This document shows positions 12,201 to 27,200 of a stretch of DNA of 64,000 nucleotides, one piece after another. Every line of letters starts with the position of its first letter. Position 1 is the stretch's first letter. The stretch spans positions 17,344,475 to 17,408,474 of the forward strand of contig NC_087077.1 of the NCBI RefSeq assembly GCF_026151205.1. Direction: 5' to 3'. A program made the position numbers and the translations under genes. This stretch comes from Bolinopsis microptera. Lineage: Eukaryota; Ctenophora; Tentaculata; Lobata; Bolinopsidae. Under the pieces are notes generated by a model. The model ran no database searches, had not been told where the DNA came from, and worked only from the letters and a program-made list of their open reading frames with translations.

Positions 12201-15200
12201 TAAAAAGGTACATTTAGATCTTAGCTAGCAGACAGTACATTAATTCAGTAGAAATGGATCTAAATGCAACATTGTGACAACACAACAAGGTTTTGAACAC
12301 ATGAGCTGAAGTCGTGCGCACACCCACACCCACACCCACACCCACACCCACACCCACACCCACACCCACACCCACACCCACACCCACACCCACACCCACA
12401 CCCACACCCACACCCACACCCACACCCACACCCACACACTTGTATGTTGGGCGGTTATCAGTGAATTGTGGATAGAATGGCTTTATAATGGCTAATTTAT
12501 TATGGGTTTATTATGCACATTGTGCGCAACACTTTACGGTTTTCACTGTCTCTAGGCTTTTAAACATGGAGGGAGCTCTTATTCACTTATTACAACCACC
12601 CAGTCCCTATTACAACCACCCCGTCCCTATTACAGTGCGTGTGATCATCTGTCGAATCAAATAAAATTATTTGTCACTATCTTATTATATCCGAACCATT
12701 TTACTGACACTGCACCACGGCATCAACTTTAACACAACTTTCCGCAAAAACCGTGAATGATATACAACTTAAACTTTTTTGACTGGTTCAAATCATATGC
12801 TCCATTTCTGCCCCCTAGGGAAAGGTCCTAGGGACAAATTTCAAAATCTCAGTAACCCTCAACTTCAAAGACAGTCTGAAAGCAGATAATTAGTTTACTT
12901 TCTCGGTTTTCTTTTTTTTATTCTTTCTTCCTTTTTCCTCTCCTCCCTTTTTCCTCCCAGCTTTGAATCTGTGACGGATGTGATGGAAGGCTTGCGTTCA
13001 CTTTTATCCCTACATGGGCTCCCGGCCGTGCGTCCATGTAGGAGCTGTGGGGCCTTCCGAGTGATAGGGTTACAGTGACTGCTAGTAGAGAAAATATGAA
13101 GGTTCCACCACACAGTGTGCCCAGAGGCTGCAAAAAGTATTTTGGGTGATATTTGCTTTCCAGATAAGTTTAGCCTGATCTGATCAGAAATAATCTGAAT
13201 TTTCTAACAAAAAAAGAATTAAGGGGCTATCATTTTTAGTTTTTGAGATATTTTGAATCATATACACCAAATTGGTATGAAATTTATGAATAAAATTCAA
13301 TAGGATAAGAATTAATGGATGAATTGGTCGCATGTAAACTAGAATAATAATCTCTAAACATGTCTAAAACCATAAACATTGTTTTTCATCATTATTATAT
13401 GGAGTTAGGGGCCAGATCCAATAAAAATTGGGTTAAAAATACGAAATTTCGATTTTTGCAGGCAAAATTCGATGTTTTCATCATTTTTGAAGGACAAAAT
13501 TTCGTTCGCATGGTACCAAAGCTACCAGTAGACATTAGTATCGAAAGCAGGGCATTGGCTCGACCTCCGAGGCGGGGTATCCGTGAGGACCCTGGTCGTA
13601 ATCAGCTCTGCACTGTTTCAGTGTATCCTGATGCCTGAAATCTCGGACACTGCCTACGTACGGGGTAGACAGCCACGGATGATTTTGTCTGTGAGCTTTT
13701 CATCACTTCCTGACATGAGCCAGACTCCAGCTGGATCCTTCCTTTTCCTTTTTCTTTACTTCCCGTTCAGTCTACCTCTTCATCATCAGTTAGAGTTGCC
13801 TCGCCTTGCATTCGAACTTTGCCACCACAGTTCACCACGGCACCTCTTTTGGATGCCTCCTGCCGGGCAACACTAGCTCTCAGACACTGGCTAACTTACC
13901 GCGCACGGTTTAGTTTCTGTGTCTTTTCTGTGGCCGTGTATTCCGTTTTATGCCACCCTCTCTGCCGTTCTCGCGCTTGCGCTCACCCACTCATCAGTGG
14001 GCTGTTCATTTGACAGAGTTACTGGCTGGCACTCCCATCATCTTCTCACTCACCATCACTGCCCAATCAAATTTATGCAATTAAAATCACTATACACCCA
14101 TAATCATATGATCAAAACACAAAGCTTTGAAATATACTCTTTTCTGTTTGAGATTTGAATAACGTTACTGTAATGTTCCAAATTATATTTTAAATGTTCA
14201 AAAAAAATGTTTAAAAAAAAAATGTTTAAAAAAAAATGCTTTAATGGCCTTCAAATCAGCATGAAAAAATAAAAAATTGGCCAAAGAATAAGAATTTTAG
14301 TGCCCAAAATTTGGACCCCCAAGTGGTGTCAAAAACGCGAATTAAATAAATAATACTTATTTTAGTCTCTTGAGTCTTGACACCACATAGGGTTAGACGG
14401 GTTCTTCCTAGTGTTAATAAATCATGATATATGCAAGTTTTAATTTTTAAAGTTTTGGTTTTTTTTTAAAAATATTTTTATGAATAAACGATTTATCGTT
14501 TATTCATAAAAATATTTTTTTATAATTTTGTACATCATAATTTTCAATCCTCATATTCACGTATATTAAATAGAATTATATTTTTATGTATCATATGATT
14601 TTGTAAACATTGGCCGGTGTACCAAAAACCGGTCCCCAAACAACAAATAACCACCCCACCTATATTTCAACCACCCTGCCCCTATTACAATCGCCCCGCC
14701 AATATTACATCCGCCCCCTTATTACAACCCCCACCTCCTTATTACAACCCCCCCCTCCTTATTACAACCCCCAATAAAATTGAACATATTGTTATAATCT
14801 GATCGCCTAGTTGGTAAAGTAACGTGTAGTGGTAAGACAAACACGTGATGCCCATATAAGGTAAGACTAACACGTGATGCCCATATAAGGTGCGACTAAC
14901 ATAGTGAAAGGTGGAAGAAGAGCGAGGACTGCATCGTCTGATGTAAGGAGGAGGATGGAAGGGAGGGGAGGAGGAGCGGGGGTGGAAAGGAGCGTGGTAT
15001 CTCCTCTGACGACCCGGAGGATTATTCATACAGTATCTGACACGTGATGCCCATATAAGGTAATACAGTATCTGTTGCTTTACCACACAGTGTTGTTAGT
15101 GTTAGCACTTAAACAAGTGGTTTTTAAAATATAATCTCCGTAGGTTTATATTATAGAAGTACAACAAGCAAACTAGAGTCAAAACTGTTAAATGTATCTG

Positions 15201-18200
15201 TTGAAACCGAGAAGACAACAGATTTACACTTTACAGATAGTAGTGCTAATAAGACAAACTAATAACAAGAGATGTGAACACGTGATGTTCATATAAGGTA
15301 AAACAAACTAATAACAACTTCTCTACAAAACAACTTATAACAAGTTCTCTACAAAACAACTTTTAACAAGTTCTCTATAAGCAACTTATAACAAGTTCTC
15401 TACAAACAACTTATAACAAGTTCTCTACAAAACAACTTATAACAAGTCCTCTATAAACAACTTATAACAAGTTCTCTATAAACAACTTATAACAAGTTCT
15501 CTACAAAACAACTAATAAAAAGTTCTCTAGAAAACAACTAATAACAACTTCTCTACAAAACAACTTATAACAAGTTCTCTACAAAACAACTTATAACAAG
15601 TTCTCTACAAACAACTTATAACAAGTTCTCTACAAAACAACTTATAACAAGTCCTCTATAAACAACTTATAACAAGTTCTCTATAAACAACTTATAACAA
15701 GTTCTCTACAAAACAACTAATAAAAAGTTCTCTACAAAACAACTTATAACAAGTCCTCTATAAACAACTTATAACAAGTTCTCTATAAACAACTTATAAC
15801 AAGTTCTCTACAAAACAACTAATAAAAAGTTCTCTAGAAAACAACTAATAACAACTTCTCTACAAAACAACTTATAACAAGTTCTCTACAAAACAACTTT
15901 TAACAAGTTCTCTATAAGCAACTTATAACAAGTTCTCTACAAACAACTTATACCAAGTTCTCTACAAAACAACTTATAACAAGTCCTCTATAAACAACTT
16001 ATAACAAGTTCTCTATAAACAACTTATAACAAGTTCTCTACAAAACAACTAATAAAAAGTTCTCTAGAAAACAACTTATAACAAGTTCTCTATAAACAAC
16101 TTATAACAAGTTCTCTACAAAACAACTAATAAAAAGTTCTCTAGAAAACAACTAATAACAACTTCTCTACAAAACAACTTATAACAAGTTCTCTACAAAA
16201 CAACTTATAACAAGTTCTCTACAAACAACTAATAACAACTTCTCTACAAAACAACTTATAACAAGTCCTCTATAAACAACTTTTAACAAGTTCTCTATAA
16301 GCAACTTATAACAAGTTCTCTACAAACAACTTATAACAAGTTCTCTACAAAACAACTTATAACAAGTCCTCTATAAACAACTTATAACAAGTTCTCTATA
16401 AACAACTTATAACAAGTTCTCTACAAAACAACTAATAAAAAGTTCTCTAGAAAACAACTAATAACAACTTCTCTACAAAACAACTTATAACAAGTTCTCT
16501 ACAAAACAACTTTTAACAAGTTCTCTATAAGCAACTTATGACAAGTTCTCTACAAACAACTTATAACAAGTTCTCTACAAAACAACTTATAACAAGTTCT
16601 CTATAAACAACTTATAACAAGTTCTCTATAAACAACTTATAACAAGTTCTCTAGAAAACAACTAATAAAAAGTTCTCTAGAAAACAACTTATAACAAGTT
16701 CTCTATAAACAACTTATAACAAGTTCTCTACAAAACAACTTATAACAAGTTCTCTACAAAACAACTTATAACAAGTCCTCTACAAAACAACTAATAAAAA
16801 GTTCTCTAGAAAACAACTTATAACAAGTTCTCTATAAACAACTTATAACAAGTTCTCTATAAACAACTTATAACAAGTTCTCTACAAAACAACTAATAAA
16901 AAGTTCTCTAGAAAACAACTTATAACAAGTTCTCTATAAACAACTTATAACAAGTTCTCTACAAAACAACTTATAACAAGTTCTCTACAAAACAACTTAT
17001 AACAAGTCCTCTATAAACAACTTATAACAAGTTCTCTATAAACAACTTATAACAAGTTCTCTATAAACAACTTATAACAAGTTCTCTATAAACAACTTAT
17101 AACAAGTTCTCTACAAAACAACTAATAAAAAGTTCTCTAGAAAACAACTTATAACAAGTTCTCTACAAAACAACTTATAACAAGTTCTCTACAAACAACT
17201 AATAACAAGTTCTCTACAAAACAACTAATAACAAGTTCTCTACAAAACAACTTATAACAAGTTCTCTACAAAACAACTTATAACAAGTTCTCTACAAAAC
17301 AACTAATAAAAAGTTCTCTAGAAAACAACTTATAACAAGTTCTCTATAAACAACTTATAACAAGTTCTCTATAAACAACTTATAACAAGTTCTCCACAAA
17401 ACAACTAATAACAACTTCTCTACAAAACAACTAATAACAAGTTCTCTACAAAACAACTAATAACAAGTTCTCTACAAAACAACTTATAACAAGTTCTCTA
17501 CAAAACAACTTATAACAAGTTCTCTACAAAACAACTTATAACAAGTTCTCTTCAAAACAACTTATAACAAGTTTAGCTAGAATAATAAAAATAGATATAG
17601 ATATAAAAATAGATACATTGTAAAGAATAGGACAGGACAAGGCAAACTAATAACAACTAGATAAAACGAATATCCTCTGCCACACGAACACAACGTACGG
17701 CTACTAATGCCGGATGTAGCACGATTAACTGTAATCATTGCCCAGTAATTAAAATAGTAATTGCATACACGCAACTCCTCCAATTAAACATATTAACATA
17801 ATGAATTAAACATATTAACATAATGAACCTGTTCATTATTAGCATTCTAGCGGAACTGGTTGTAAGTGTACTACTGCGTCGTTATAAATGAAATTGTCTT
17901 GTAAATGCAGGTTCTAATTCGAGAGTGTGTGTTGGTGAATAGTGTACATTCATTTCTGTGATGCATATTTGATTGATTTTAAGTTGCGACTGCTGCCTGA
18001 ATGTGCACGTGTAGCACTACGACTCTACTACTACTACTAGTAAACTCTGCAGAAGAGTTATTTCAAACAAAAGAAGAAGTGAATACGGTAGTACTGCTGT
18101 TTTAACCATGACATAAGAAAGTTATCAACTTCAAAGAAATGATTACTTAAATGCGGAAGGAAAGCGACTCGAATAAACTTTCAACGACAGATCTTTGCAA

Positions 18201-21200
18201 CAACGACAGCTGTTTATTTCACGGAACAATGATTGCAATACAGCATGGAGAGTGGAGACGGTATTAACAAAACCTTTTCCAACTTAAATCAATCATTTTG
18301 ACTGACAATTGAAAAGTAGTATACTTCCTTTAAAACACAATTGTTTTATATTTCCAAAAAAGCTACAAAGATCAGAGGTGTATACGTCTCCTGGCTGATA
18401 AACAATTAAACCAGCTAAAACTGCTACATTGAGTGGGATGGAGTAAATAGGAACAGTGGCTAACCCGGTCACTGGACAAAGCAGCAACATTTTGTCACTA
18501 GGCACGTTTATCACGTACGAACTAACACAACACTAAACAGTGCATGCTTCAGATTCGAAAATAAACATCGTGTAAAAAGTATTCTAGAGAAATCCAACTT
18601 GAAAAGCAACGTCGTGACGTTGGCTGAGGTCGTCCGGACAGAATGTGTATAATTTTCCTGATAGCATGCTTATCATTGGTCTTTATATCCCGTCAATATT
18701 ATACCAGCGCGCTTAAAATAGCACTAATCGGCTATCAAGAGAGTTTAAAAATATCATGAAAAGGAGTAAAAAATGTAAAACACGAAAGGAAATCAGGAAA
18801 TCTTCAACAACAGATGGATGGTTTTGTTTGGTAAGCTCATGACGTAGAGAATTAATGATAGCCTCCCAAATCAAAAGAAATTGAAACCCCAGTAAATATA
18901 AATTTGCAATAGAAATGGTTTTGCTACTAAATACAGAAGCGTAAGATTCTCAAAGTCATGACGCTGAAAAATAAATAACGGAAATCCCACTATACATATA
19001 AAATTATAAAGGAGTATATAAAATTGAATGAAAGCAACTCCCTCGGCAGCACTGACCATTTCAGACGAGAGCTAAAGTTGGAATTGCATGTTATAAATGA
19101 TATAAACGTCTGCAAGTCCTGAAAGTAAGCACAACTCTAATGAGTGTGCACGAAACAGAGAGCGGTAGACTCCGGCTCCTCTCAAACCCCTGCGCAGGAA
19201 AGCATCATATATAAATGTAATGTCTATCATTGTACTGTGTTGTCTAGTATAGAAGTAGTACTGAGGGAATCTCGTGGACTTTTGGGCCAACTACGTCGTT
19301 CTTTCTAAAAATAGAATTTACAATGAACAAAACTAACACGTCATGTGCTGTCCTGGTGATCTGTTACATCGAGAAGAAACGCCACAAATAGGGTGAAGAA
19401 GTAGTTTGCATTGTTTCGAAGCAAACTTAAACTATGTTACATGACTAATGACTATGTATTGGAGTTTGCAGTCCAACAACCTGGCCGTCATGGGACGGGT
19501 AAATAAGTACTGAAGTACTGAGAACGACGAGCAGAAACAACGAGTAGAAAAAATTAAACGAGTAGAAACAACAAGTAGAAAAAGATATTAGATTTATCTG
19601 ACCCAATGATAATCACTCTAACAGGAAACATGTCACATTATTGTCACTGTTTATCACTGTTTGTCACTGTTTGTCACTAATTCTGTGACTATTCTGACAG
19701 TCCATACCTCACCAAGTAACGTGTACAACTGACAATGGCAAAGAAAACATGCTTCAAAACAATAAACCTTCGTTTACGTTTGGTTGAAGTTAAAATATCT
19801 AACAAAACCTTTGCAGATATTCTACAAAATATAATTTACAAAAATGAGGCACATTTCAAACAACAAAGAGTCCAAAGCGCCAACAGGCACGACTCAGTTG
19901 ATATAGTAGTAATAGTAATACAGCAGTCATACAGCGGTCCTACAGTTAAACACCGGTCCTACAGTTAAACAGCAGTCCTACAGTTAAACAGCGGTCCTAC
20001 AGTCATACAGCGGTCCTACAGTTAAACAGCGGTCCTACAGTTAAACAGCGGTCCTACAGTTAAACAGCGGTCCTACAGTCATACAGCGGTCCTACAGTCA
20101 TACAGCGGTCCTACAGTTAAACAGCGGTCCTACAGTCATACAGCGGTCCTACAGTCATAGTACAGCGGTCCTACAGTCATAGTACAGCGGTCCTACAGTT
20201 AAACAGCGGTCCTACAGTTAAACAGCGGTCCTACAGTTAAACAGCGGTCCTACAGTTAAACAGCGGTCCTACAGTTAAACAGCGGTCCTACAGTTAAACA
20301 GACCTTCACCTAACTGTCAAGAACTGATATTAATGACGCGGTAATTGTATGATACGCGGATCTGTTCAACAAGTACGTGGCTATCGGAACTACACTAAAC
20401 AGAACACTTTAACTATTACTTACTACTACTACTAGAACAGTGTACAAATAACGCTTATAATTAAGGACACGTAAATAAGCTTCAGAAAGTCTGGAAGCTG
20501 GCGTCAATAGCACGTACAATAAAGACAATTTAACAACAGTAAAATTAATAATAGTAAAAATAAACCATCTTTTTTCATGTGATGGATGGAAAAATAAACA
20601 ACTGTAAAGAACGACCCTCCCACTAGGCCCACCGGATTACAAGAGGGTACTGTACGTTAACAGACGTTAACAGAGCCAGTAAAAGAGACGTAAAGGACTG
20701 TGTCCAGTACAGGAGTCAGATAATTGGAGCCGGAAATACGTCGTGTGGGGAGACATGTGACCGCATGTGTATACACACTACACACATTGTGTAGTTGTAG
20801 TGCGTGCAGTGTGTGTACTGTGTAGTATGTGTACACACTGTGTCCGCAGTCGGCGTTCGGCCAAAAATAAACAGGTATTCATAAACATTGCGAATTGCGA
20901 ATGAACTAAAATATGGTCAGATATCATAAGTTTTGGATTCGTCTTTGTTTCCCTGTCCTAAGTATCGTATTGTTGGGCTGATGTCACGGATTCTTTGCAT
21001 AACTTCGTGTCGAGCATTAGCAAACGAAACATCAGTTCAGAAACAGTAATACAGGAAAACAGCACAGTTTTATTTGCCGATGAATATGAGCTTTACAGAA
21101 GTAAAATAAGTAATTTTGAGAAGTCAAAACACGTACTTTACAGGGGATAAGTACATGAAATCAGGTCCTAAAACCATTCCTTGAGTAAGAAGTGACTACA

Positions 21201-24200
21201 GTGTAGTTACGTATAAGTAGCAGCGTTGCTTCATAACCACTTCTTTATATAGCCCAGTGAAGTAAGCCCACTAGTCGCTAGAGCGTTACTGTTACATTTA
21301 GCGTGAGTGAGATGTTCCGGACAATATAAGAATACAGTTACTGCTGTATTATTAGTATAGATAGTTATTGCTGTACAAATCACAGGCCCACGTACTGATA
21401 ATTCCCTGCTCACCTCACATACAGTATACAGTATACAGTATACAGTATTGAGTATTCGGTTTTCAGTATACAGTATACAGTATACAGTATACAGTATACA
21501 GTATACAGTATACAGTATACAGTATACAGTATACAGTATACAGTATACAGTATACAGTATACAGTATACAGTATACAGTATACAGTATACACTATACAGT
21601 ATACAGTATACAGTATACAGTATACAGTATACAGTATACAGTATACAGTATACAGTATACAGTATACAGTATACAGCTCCCTAATTCCCCCTATCTCCCC
21701 TCACATACAGTACTACTCTGTCAGTTGCACCTAAAACCATAACTGGGTTGGACGGGGAGGGGGATGAAGTGAGGTAGGGGGGAAGGGGGGGGGGGGGGGG
21801 GGGTGGAGGAGGAGTGGGATTATATGATATCAGTTAGCCCTACCTCAATATTATCAGTTTTAACAAAGTATCCCGTATAAAGTACAGAGTACTTACCTCC
21901 ACATGTTGCTGCTCCGAGCTCAGTAGCTGGGAGTACGTGGTAGCGTTAAACTGATTCGTTGCTTCCTGAGGTAGCTACAGTCAGTTAATACATGATTACG
22001 TTAATTCAGTTACCGAACAGGGACTTAATTAATGAGTAACTTGTACGTAGGGTTATGCGGAGGGGACAGAAAGAGCCATTTTGAAGCTGGGTCCTAATTT
22101 AACAATATCCACAGTTTGCTGCTTGTTTAGGCTGAGTACCTGATAGGAGGGCGGCTGCTCGGAACTGATGGCTCTCCCAGGTCTGGGGTTATACATGTCC
22201 TCGTTGTGCATGCTACCATGACTACCGTGGTTACTGTACTCGTCCTGACTCTCCACCATCAGGGACCCCAGGTTATCAATTATAGAACAGTTCTGGAGAA
22301 AGAGAAACTGTCACTTTCTCCTCTTTTCAATAAAAACAGTGAGATAACAATTACTTTTCTTTCGTTACGAAGAAAAGAGAAACAGGAAAGTACAGGTATG
22401 ATAAGAAAAATATCTGGTTAGAAATGAAGGTATTGAAAATAAAATCGTATTCCTCTTACCTCATCTACAACGTCATTGCTGGAAGGGTTACTATTAACCA
22501 GGCCCCCCGGAGAGATATGACTGTTTCTCAGGTTGTTCTGTTCCTCCAGTGACAAGAAGGGTTGCGAGGATTTCCTCTGGGGCTGAGAGGAGAGTACGCT
22601 CTCTGGGGAGGCCAACATGTCACCCTCACTGTTACTACGCTGTAACGGGTCTTTACCGCTGAAAGGGACTGGTTTAGTCACTAATCACTAATGTCACCCT
22701 CACTGTTACTACGCTGTAACGGGTCTTTACCGCTGAAAGGGACTGGTTTAGTCACTAATCACTAATGTCACCCTCACTGTTACTACGCTGTAACGGGTCT
22801 TTACCGCTGAAAGGGACTGGTTTAGTCACTAATCACTAATGTCACCCTCACTGTTACTACGCTGTAACGGGTCTTTACCGCTGAAAGGGACTGGTTTAGT
22901 CACTAATCACTAATGTCACCCTCACTGTTACTACGCTGTAACGGGTCTTTACCGCTGAAAGGGACTGGTTTAGTCACTAATCACTAATGGCAAATGATTC
23001 GCTGATGCCTGATTCGTAACGTTTATACTGTATACAACATTAATAAGCTTACTTATCTAACTTGTAAATCAAAAAGAGGAATAATTTTTTAATTAAACCG
23101 AACTAAAGTATTAAAATTAATTAACCTTGTTAAAGTAAAATGTCTGTAGAATAGCTAACAACTTATATTCCTACAAAGTCGTCTGTGTACGGACCAGATC
23201 AAAAACACTGTAACCAATAAGACGTAGTGCAACGAAACTATGAAGAACAATTTCTTGTAATCCTGCATGACGCCCAGTATAAATTGCTTGCCAAATATTG
23301 GTTTTGTTAATAAAACATGACTAACGATATTGTACTTCAACGTATTAGTAATGAGTAACAACAGGCAACGAATCAAACATTGTCATGAACAAACTGCTCC
23401 TTCATTAAGATCTCCAATAAGATCACGGATAATGTAAGGAAAGTAGTATTACTCAAGAGAGTGAAAAAGGAAACATATTACATGTAAAGTACCACCAAGG
23501 TAAAGTTACTAACCCCGTTATGTTTACTGAGTAAATTAGTATTTTTGCAAATGATGGGTAGAAGATACCGTTACTAGCAGTAAAGCTGTAAAGTGGTTAA
23601 GATTTTCGATACGGTTAATATTGTAATGGATATGTCTAATTATTTCACCCCTGAAAATAACACCTAAAATGAGCTCCGGAAGCCAAAAGCGAGGTTTATT
23701 TTGAAACTCGCACGTGCGTTGGAACGAAGAGAAAGTTAATGAAAATAAGGTTTTAAATACATTATGTGGACATGTATATTCGTCACTTGTGGTCGCGACA
23801 ATACGAACAGTGTAAAACCAACAATTTTCACGGAGCCATAACATATTAAGTCGGATATTGTGTACCCCTTCTTTACCGAAGTTGTCAGAGGTCACATCGT
23901 ACTTACAGTTTACACTCACTGCTAACAATATCACGTGATATGCACTCAAACTCGCACCAGTTGCAATTAAGAAGCCGAAATTTTTGAAAAAGCAAAATTT
24001 TTATGTTTTTATCAACATAAACAATGTAGCTGTTCCCTGAATCCAAGAATTGCGGGTTTACTACTATACATTCGTAGGGATTTGATTTTCATTGGCGACT
24101 TCAAACCATTGAAGATATACATTTAACAACTGTAAAGTCTAAATTTTCTTGACAAAGTACTGAACATTAAACTAGAGTTTGAGACAATATTTGTCTGGAG

Positions 24201-27200
24201 AACGTTGCCATCGAAAGCCGATAAGATCAACTCACAACAGCCGTGCACTTAGAATAGGGTGTTGCCTAGTAACTGAACAACCTAATGTCTGGGGAATTTG
24301 CTCTACCCACTTAATGTGATGATTCTAAAGAATTTTGCTCACGTTTAGCTCCTTTCTCCAATCAGGAACCGAGTTATTTTGATCTTAAGTGCTGTGAATG
24401 CTACTCGCGAGAGCGTTAAAATAGGGTTTGGCCTAATAAATCAACAACCTGATGTCTGAGAACTTTGAAACCATGCTCTATCCCACTCAATAAGAAATTT
24501 TCAAACAAATTCGCCCACGGACAGATTCACGAAAAAAGCGAAGTTTAGAAACAATCTTTGGAAGTTAAGAGCCAAAATTTCGACACCTATGCTATGTGTT
24601 AAGCTACATTTGAAATGTGTACGGAAAAGCTTACATTCATTATTTAACTTGGCTCAGAAACTTGAAAATTGCAACCGTTTTGGACTATTATCACCACGGT
24701 CCAGTGTCGACGTAGTATCCCTAAGAGCTAAAAATTCCAGAAACAGTTGCCAAATAAAATCCAACTACTCTCATTCTACAAACCTGCGATTAGAGTTGGG
24801 GCTGGAGGAGGAAATGTCCTTGTCCACATAAGGGCGGAGTCGCTCTACCAGCTGGCTCTTATTGCCGTACGTGTGCAGGTTCCTCTTCTTCAGCTCTTCC
24901 TTCAGCGCTGACACCTGCCAAGTTGATTGCGGTTAGAGTACTAAAAGCTGTAGCTTGGCTGTAGGTCACGAGAGAGGGGGAACATATTGATAGCTGTATT
25001 ATTGCTTTATCGGTTGCTGTTTAATCGGTTGAAGGTTACCTTCATGTCATTAAGATGACTCTCCGACGGTGCAGTGTTCCCTGACTTCTCCTTAAGCTCG
25101 TTCAGGAGATCTAACGTCTTGGGTAGGATGTAGTTCGGATAGTTCTTCTGCATAACCTGACAATATCAATCTATCAAAAATAACAAGGGGTTTTTCTTTT
25201 CTGAGCAATATAAATAACGGTAATACTTTAAAGATTTTAAAGAGTTTAGAATCTAAAACAATTTCCAATAATTGATTGTTGATGCAGAATAAGAACAGGC
25301 CCGTCTGGTAAATAATCTTAGATTCAGATATTTCACTTGTTCAAGAGAAAAAAAAGGATGCCATCACGACGTCATAATCAATAATGGAGACTGAGCGTGA
25401 TACAATCAACCATCACTATAAAATGCAAATGGACGTGTGCTGTCCTGATAGCACGTGATGCCCATATAAGGTAATATGGACGTGTGCTGTCCTGATAGCA
25501 CGTGATGCCCATATAAGGTAGTACTTATAGTCCTGCCACCTTCTAGTTAGACCCACGTGTGTGCCACCACAAACCTGAAGCTTTTTGTTCATGTCATCGC
25601 TACGAATGTCTAAATGCTTAGAGTAGGACAGCAATCCGTTTTTATATTTTGTATTATTTCTAAATATTATCTATATTCAACTCAAGCTCAGTTTTAAGAT
25701 TTTATATATCGGTTAATTTGGATCCTTACAGTGATCGCGCTTAAAAAATGCACACAAAAACAAGTTTTCTTGCTGTTAAAGTCCCATAAACCGGGTTTAC
25801 AGAATGTATCTGACTTTAGTCTAACCTGTAGTTGAAGGAGAAGCTGCTGCTGCTTCATGATTATCTCATGAGGGGTCTCGTTCTTCTTGGCTTTGTCAGC
25901 GGCGTTCTTATCCTTCTCTTTCGATCCGGGCGGCTTGTACTCGTGATATTTGAACTTCCATACCTTGGCTTTTTGGTTTTTCCGCTGTATTGGGGCGAAG
26001 GTAGTTTGTTTGGAGACTAAGTGGAATTTAAATAGAGCTGTCAAATTTAAATCTAATTTTGCTGAAAATATATAAAATGTTGAAGCGTTCTTACAGTGAT
26101 CTTGCGGGAGGACCGACAAGGTTTCTCAAGTTTATTAACATAGAAATTGTAAGTGTTGTGAAGTATATCGGTGGTAGGCAAGCAGCTGATTCGCGGTGAA
26201 GTCCCCAGAATATTGGAGATGTTCTTGTTGTGCGTGATGGTGGAGAGATATGATATCATGTAGCTAGCAGTGAGCTGCGAGTGAGTGTGCAACTTTAACA
26301 TGGATCAGAGATAACATAAGTTATAAAATGAATATAATGTGGAACTTTGTGAATACGGTTGAGTGAGGTCCAGGTTGAATGAGAAAACTAACCCTAACTT
26401 TAGGAGAGTTTTTAGCGCCGGAAGCGTGTTTAGTGCGTGTAGAGTTTGAGGAGACGGACTCGTTGCTAGGGGGACCGTTGCTAGGGGGACCGAGGTCGTT
26501 TAGTCGAACTTCATCTTGATAGGATCCAAAATCATCCGAAACTTGGCTGGAGAACGTGGGAGTTAACATTGCTTTACACGATTGATGCAAGACATTTCTA
26601 TTTTCTAGATTCATTGGATACTACTACTTCATTTTGACTGATTAAATTTTGCCTTTGTTACAATTTTTAAGTTTGAGTTAATAAACTATGATGATTATAT
26701 ATGAATTTTACTTGATAGAGTGACTATCTTAAAGTTAAATGTTTTTACAGACTCTAATGATGTAGTTTTACGAAGATTTCAAGACTTACGTTGTGTGTTT
26801 CCCTTCGTGTCAAAAAGCATTATACTACTAATTCATTAGACTCACCTCTCAGGCGACAGAGCGTTTTCAGGAGAAGCTTGAACAGAATCGTAGAAGTTCT
26901 CCGGAGAGTACTGATCTCGGTACTTGTTAAAACTGGGGTGGCGACTGTTCGCCTTGAATGCCACCTGTCCGCTCTTGATCACATTATTTAAGGGCTCTGA
27001 CAGCTGCATAATGTTGTTTTGGACCAGCTCCAGCGGGCCTGAGACCATCGTTATTTAGGTAAACTGGATATTTAGTAGAGAAAGAGACAAACGAACAAAT
27101 CGAGCAATTAAACTATCTTTGTAACAGCTTTAAATTTCAAAAATATTTTTAGTCTTAATGGGCTATTTCCTTGCTGATTGTTAAGCCCGACGGAGGTTTA

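Larger units (their letters stand above)
9950..14639. other. First part of 12-kb MRTF intron
   Basis: No exon could be supported here. Contents: a C-rich run (10050-10080), a GA-rich patch (10510-10535), a dispersed G-rich repeat (11285-11400), a hexamer satellite (12319-12437), small TATTACAACCACCC copies (12588-12635), a possible degraded transposon segment near 12950-13130 with a CCTACATGG...CCATGTAGG inverted pair, and a 52-nt palindrome at 14468. Any missing leucine-zipper exon would have to lie between 9950 and 21896. Confidence 0.5.

Noticed and set aside
12214-12437. Gly-Val and Trp-Val repeat proteins
   Set aside because: Hexamer microsatellite artefact.
13360-14160. Overlapping plus-strand frames of 64-97 codons
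   Set aside because: No homology, poor continuity; probably degraded repeat or chance.
14800-14835. tRNA-like GCCTAGTTGGTAAAGTA
   Set aside because: A-box resemblance only; no B box or cloverleaf at proper distance.
23536-23949. 137-codon minus-strand frame
   Set aside because: No recognisable similarity, no matching splice phases with neighbouring MRTF exons, and composition like the surrounding intron.
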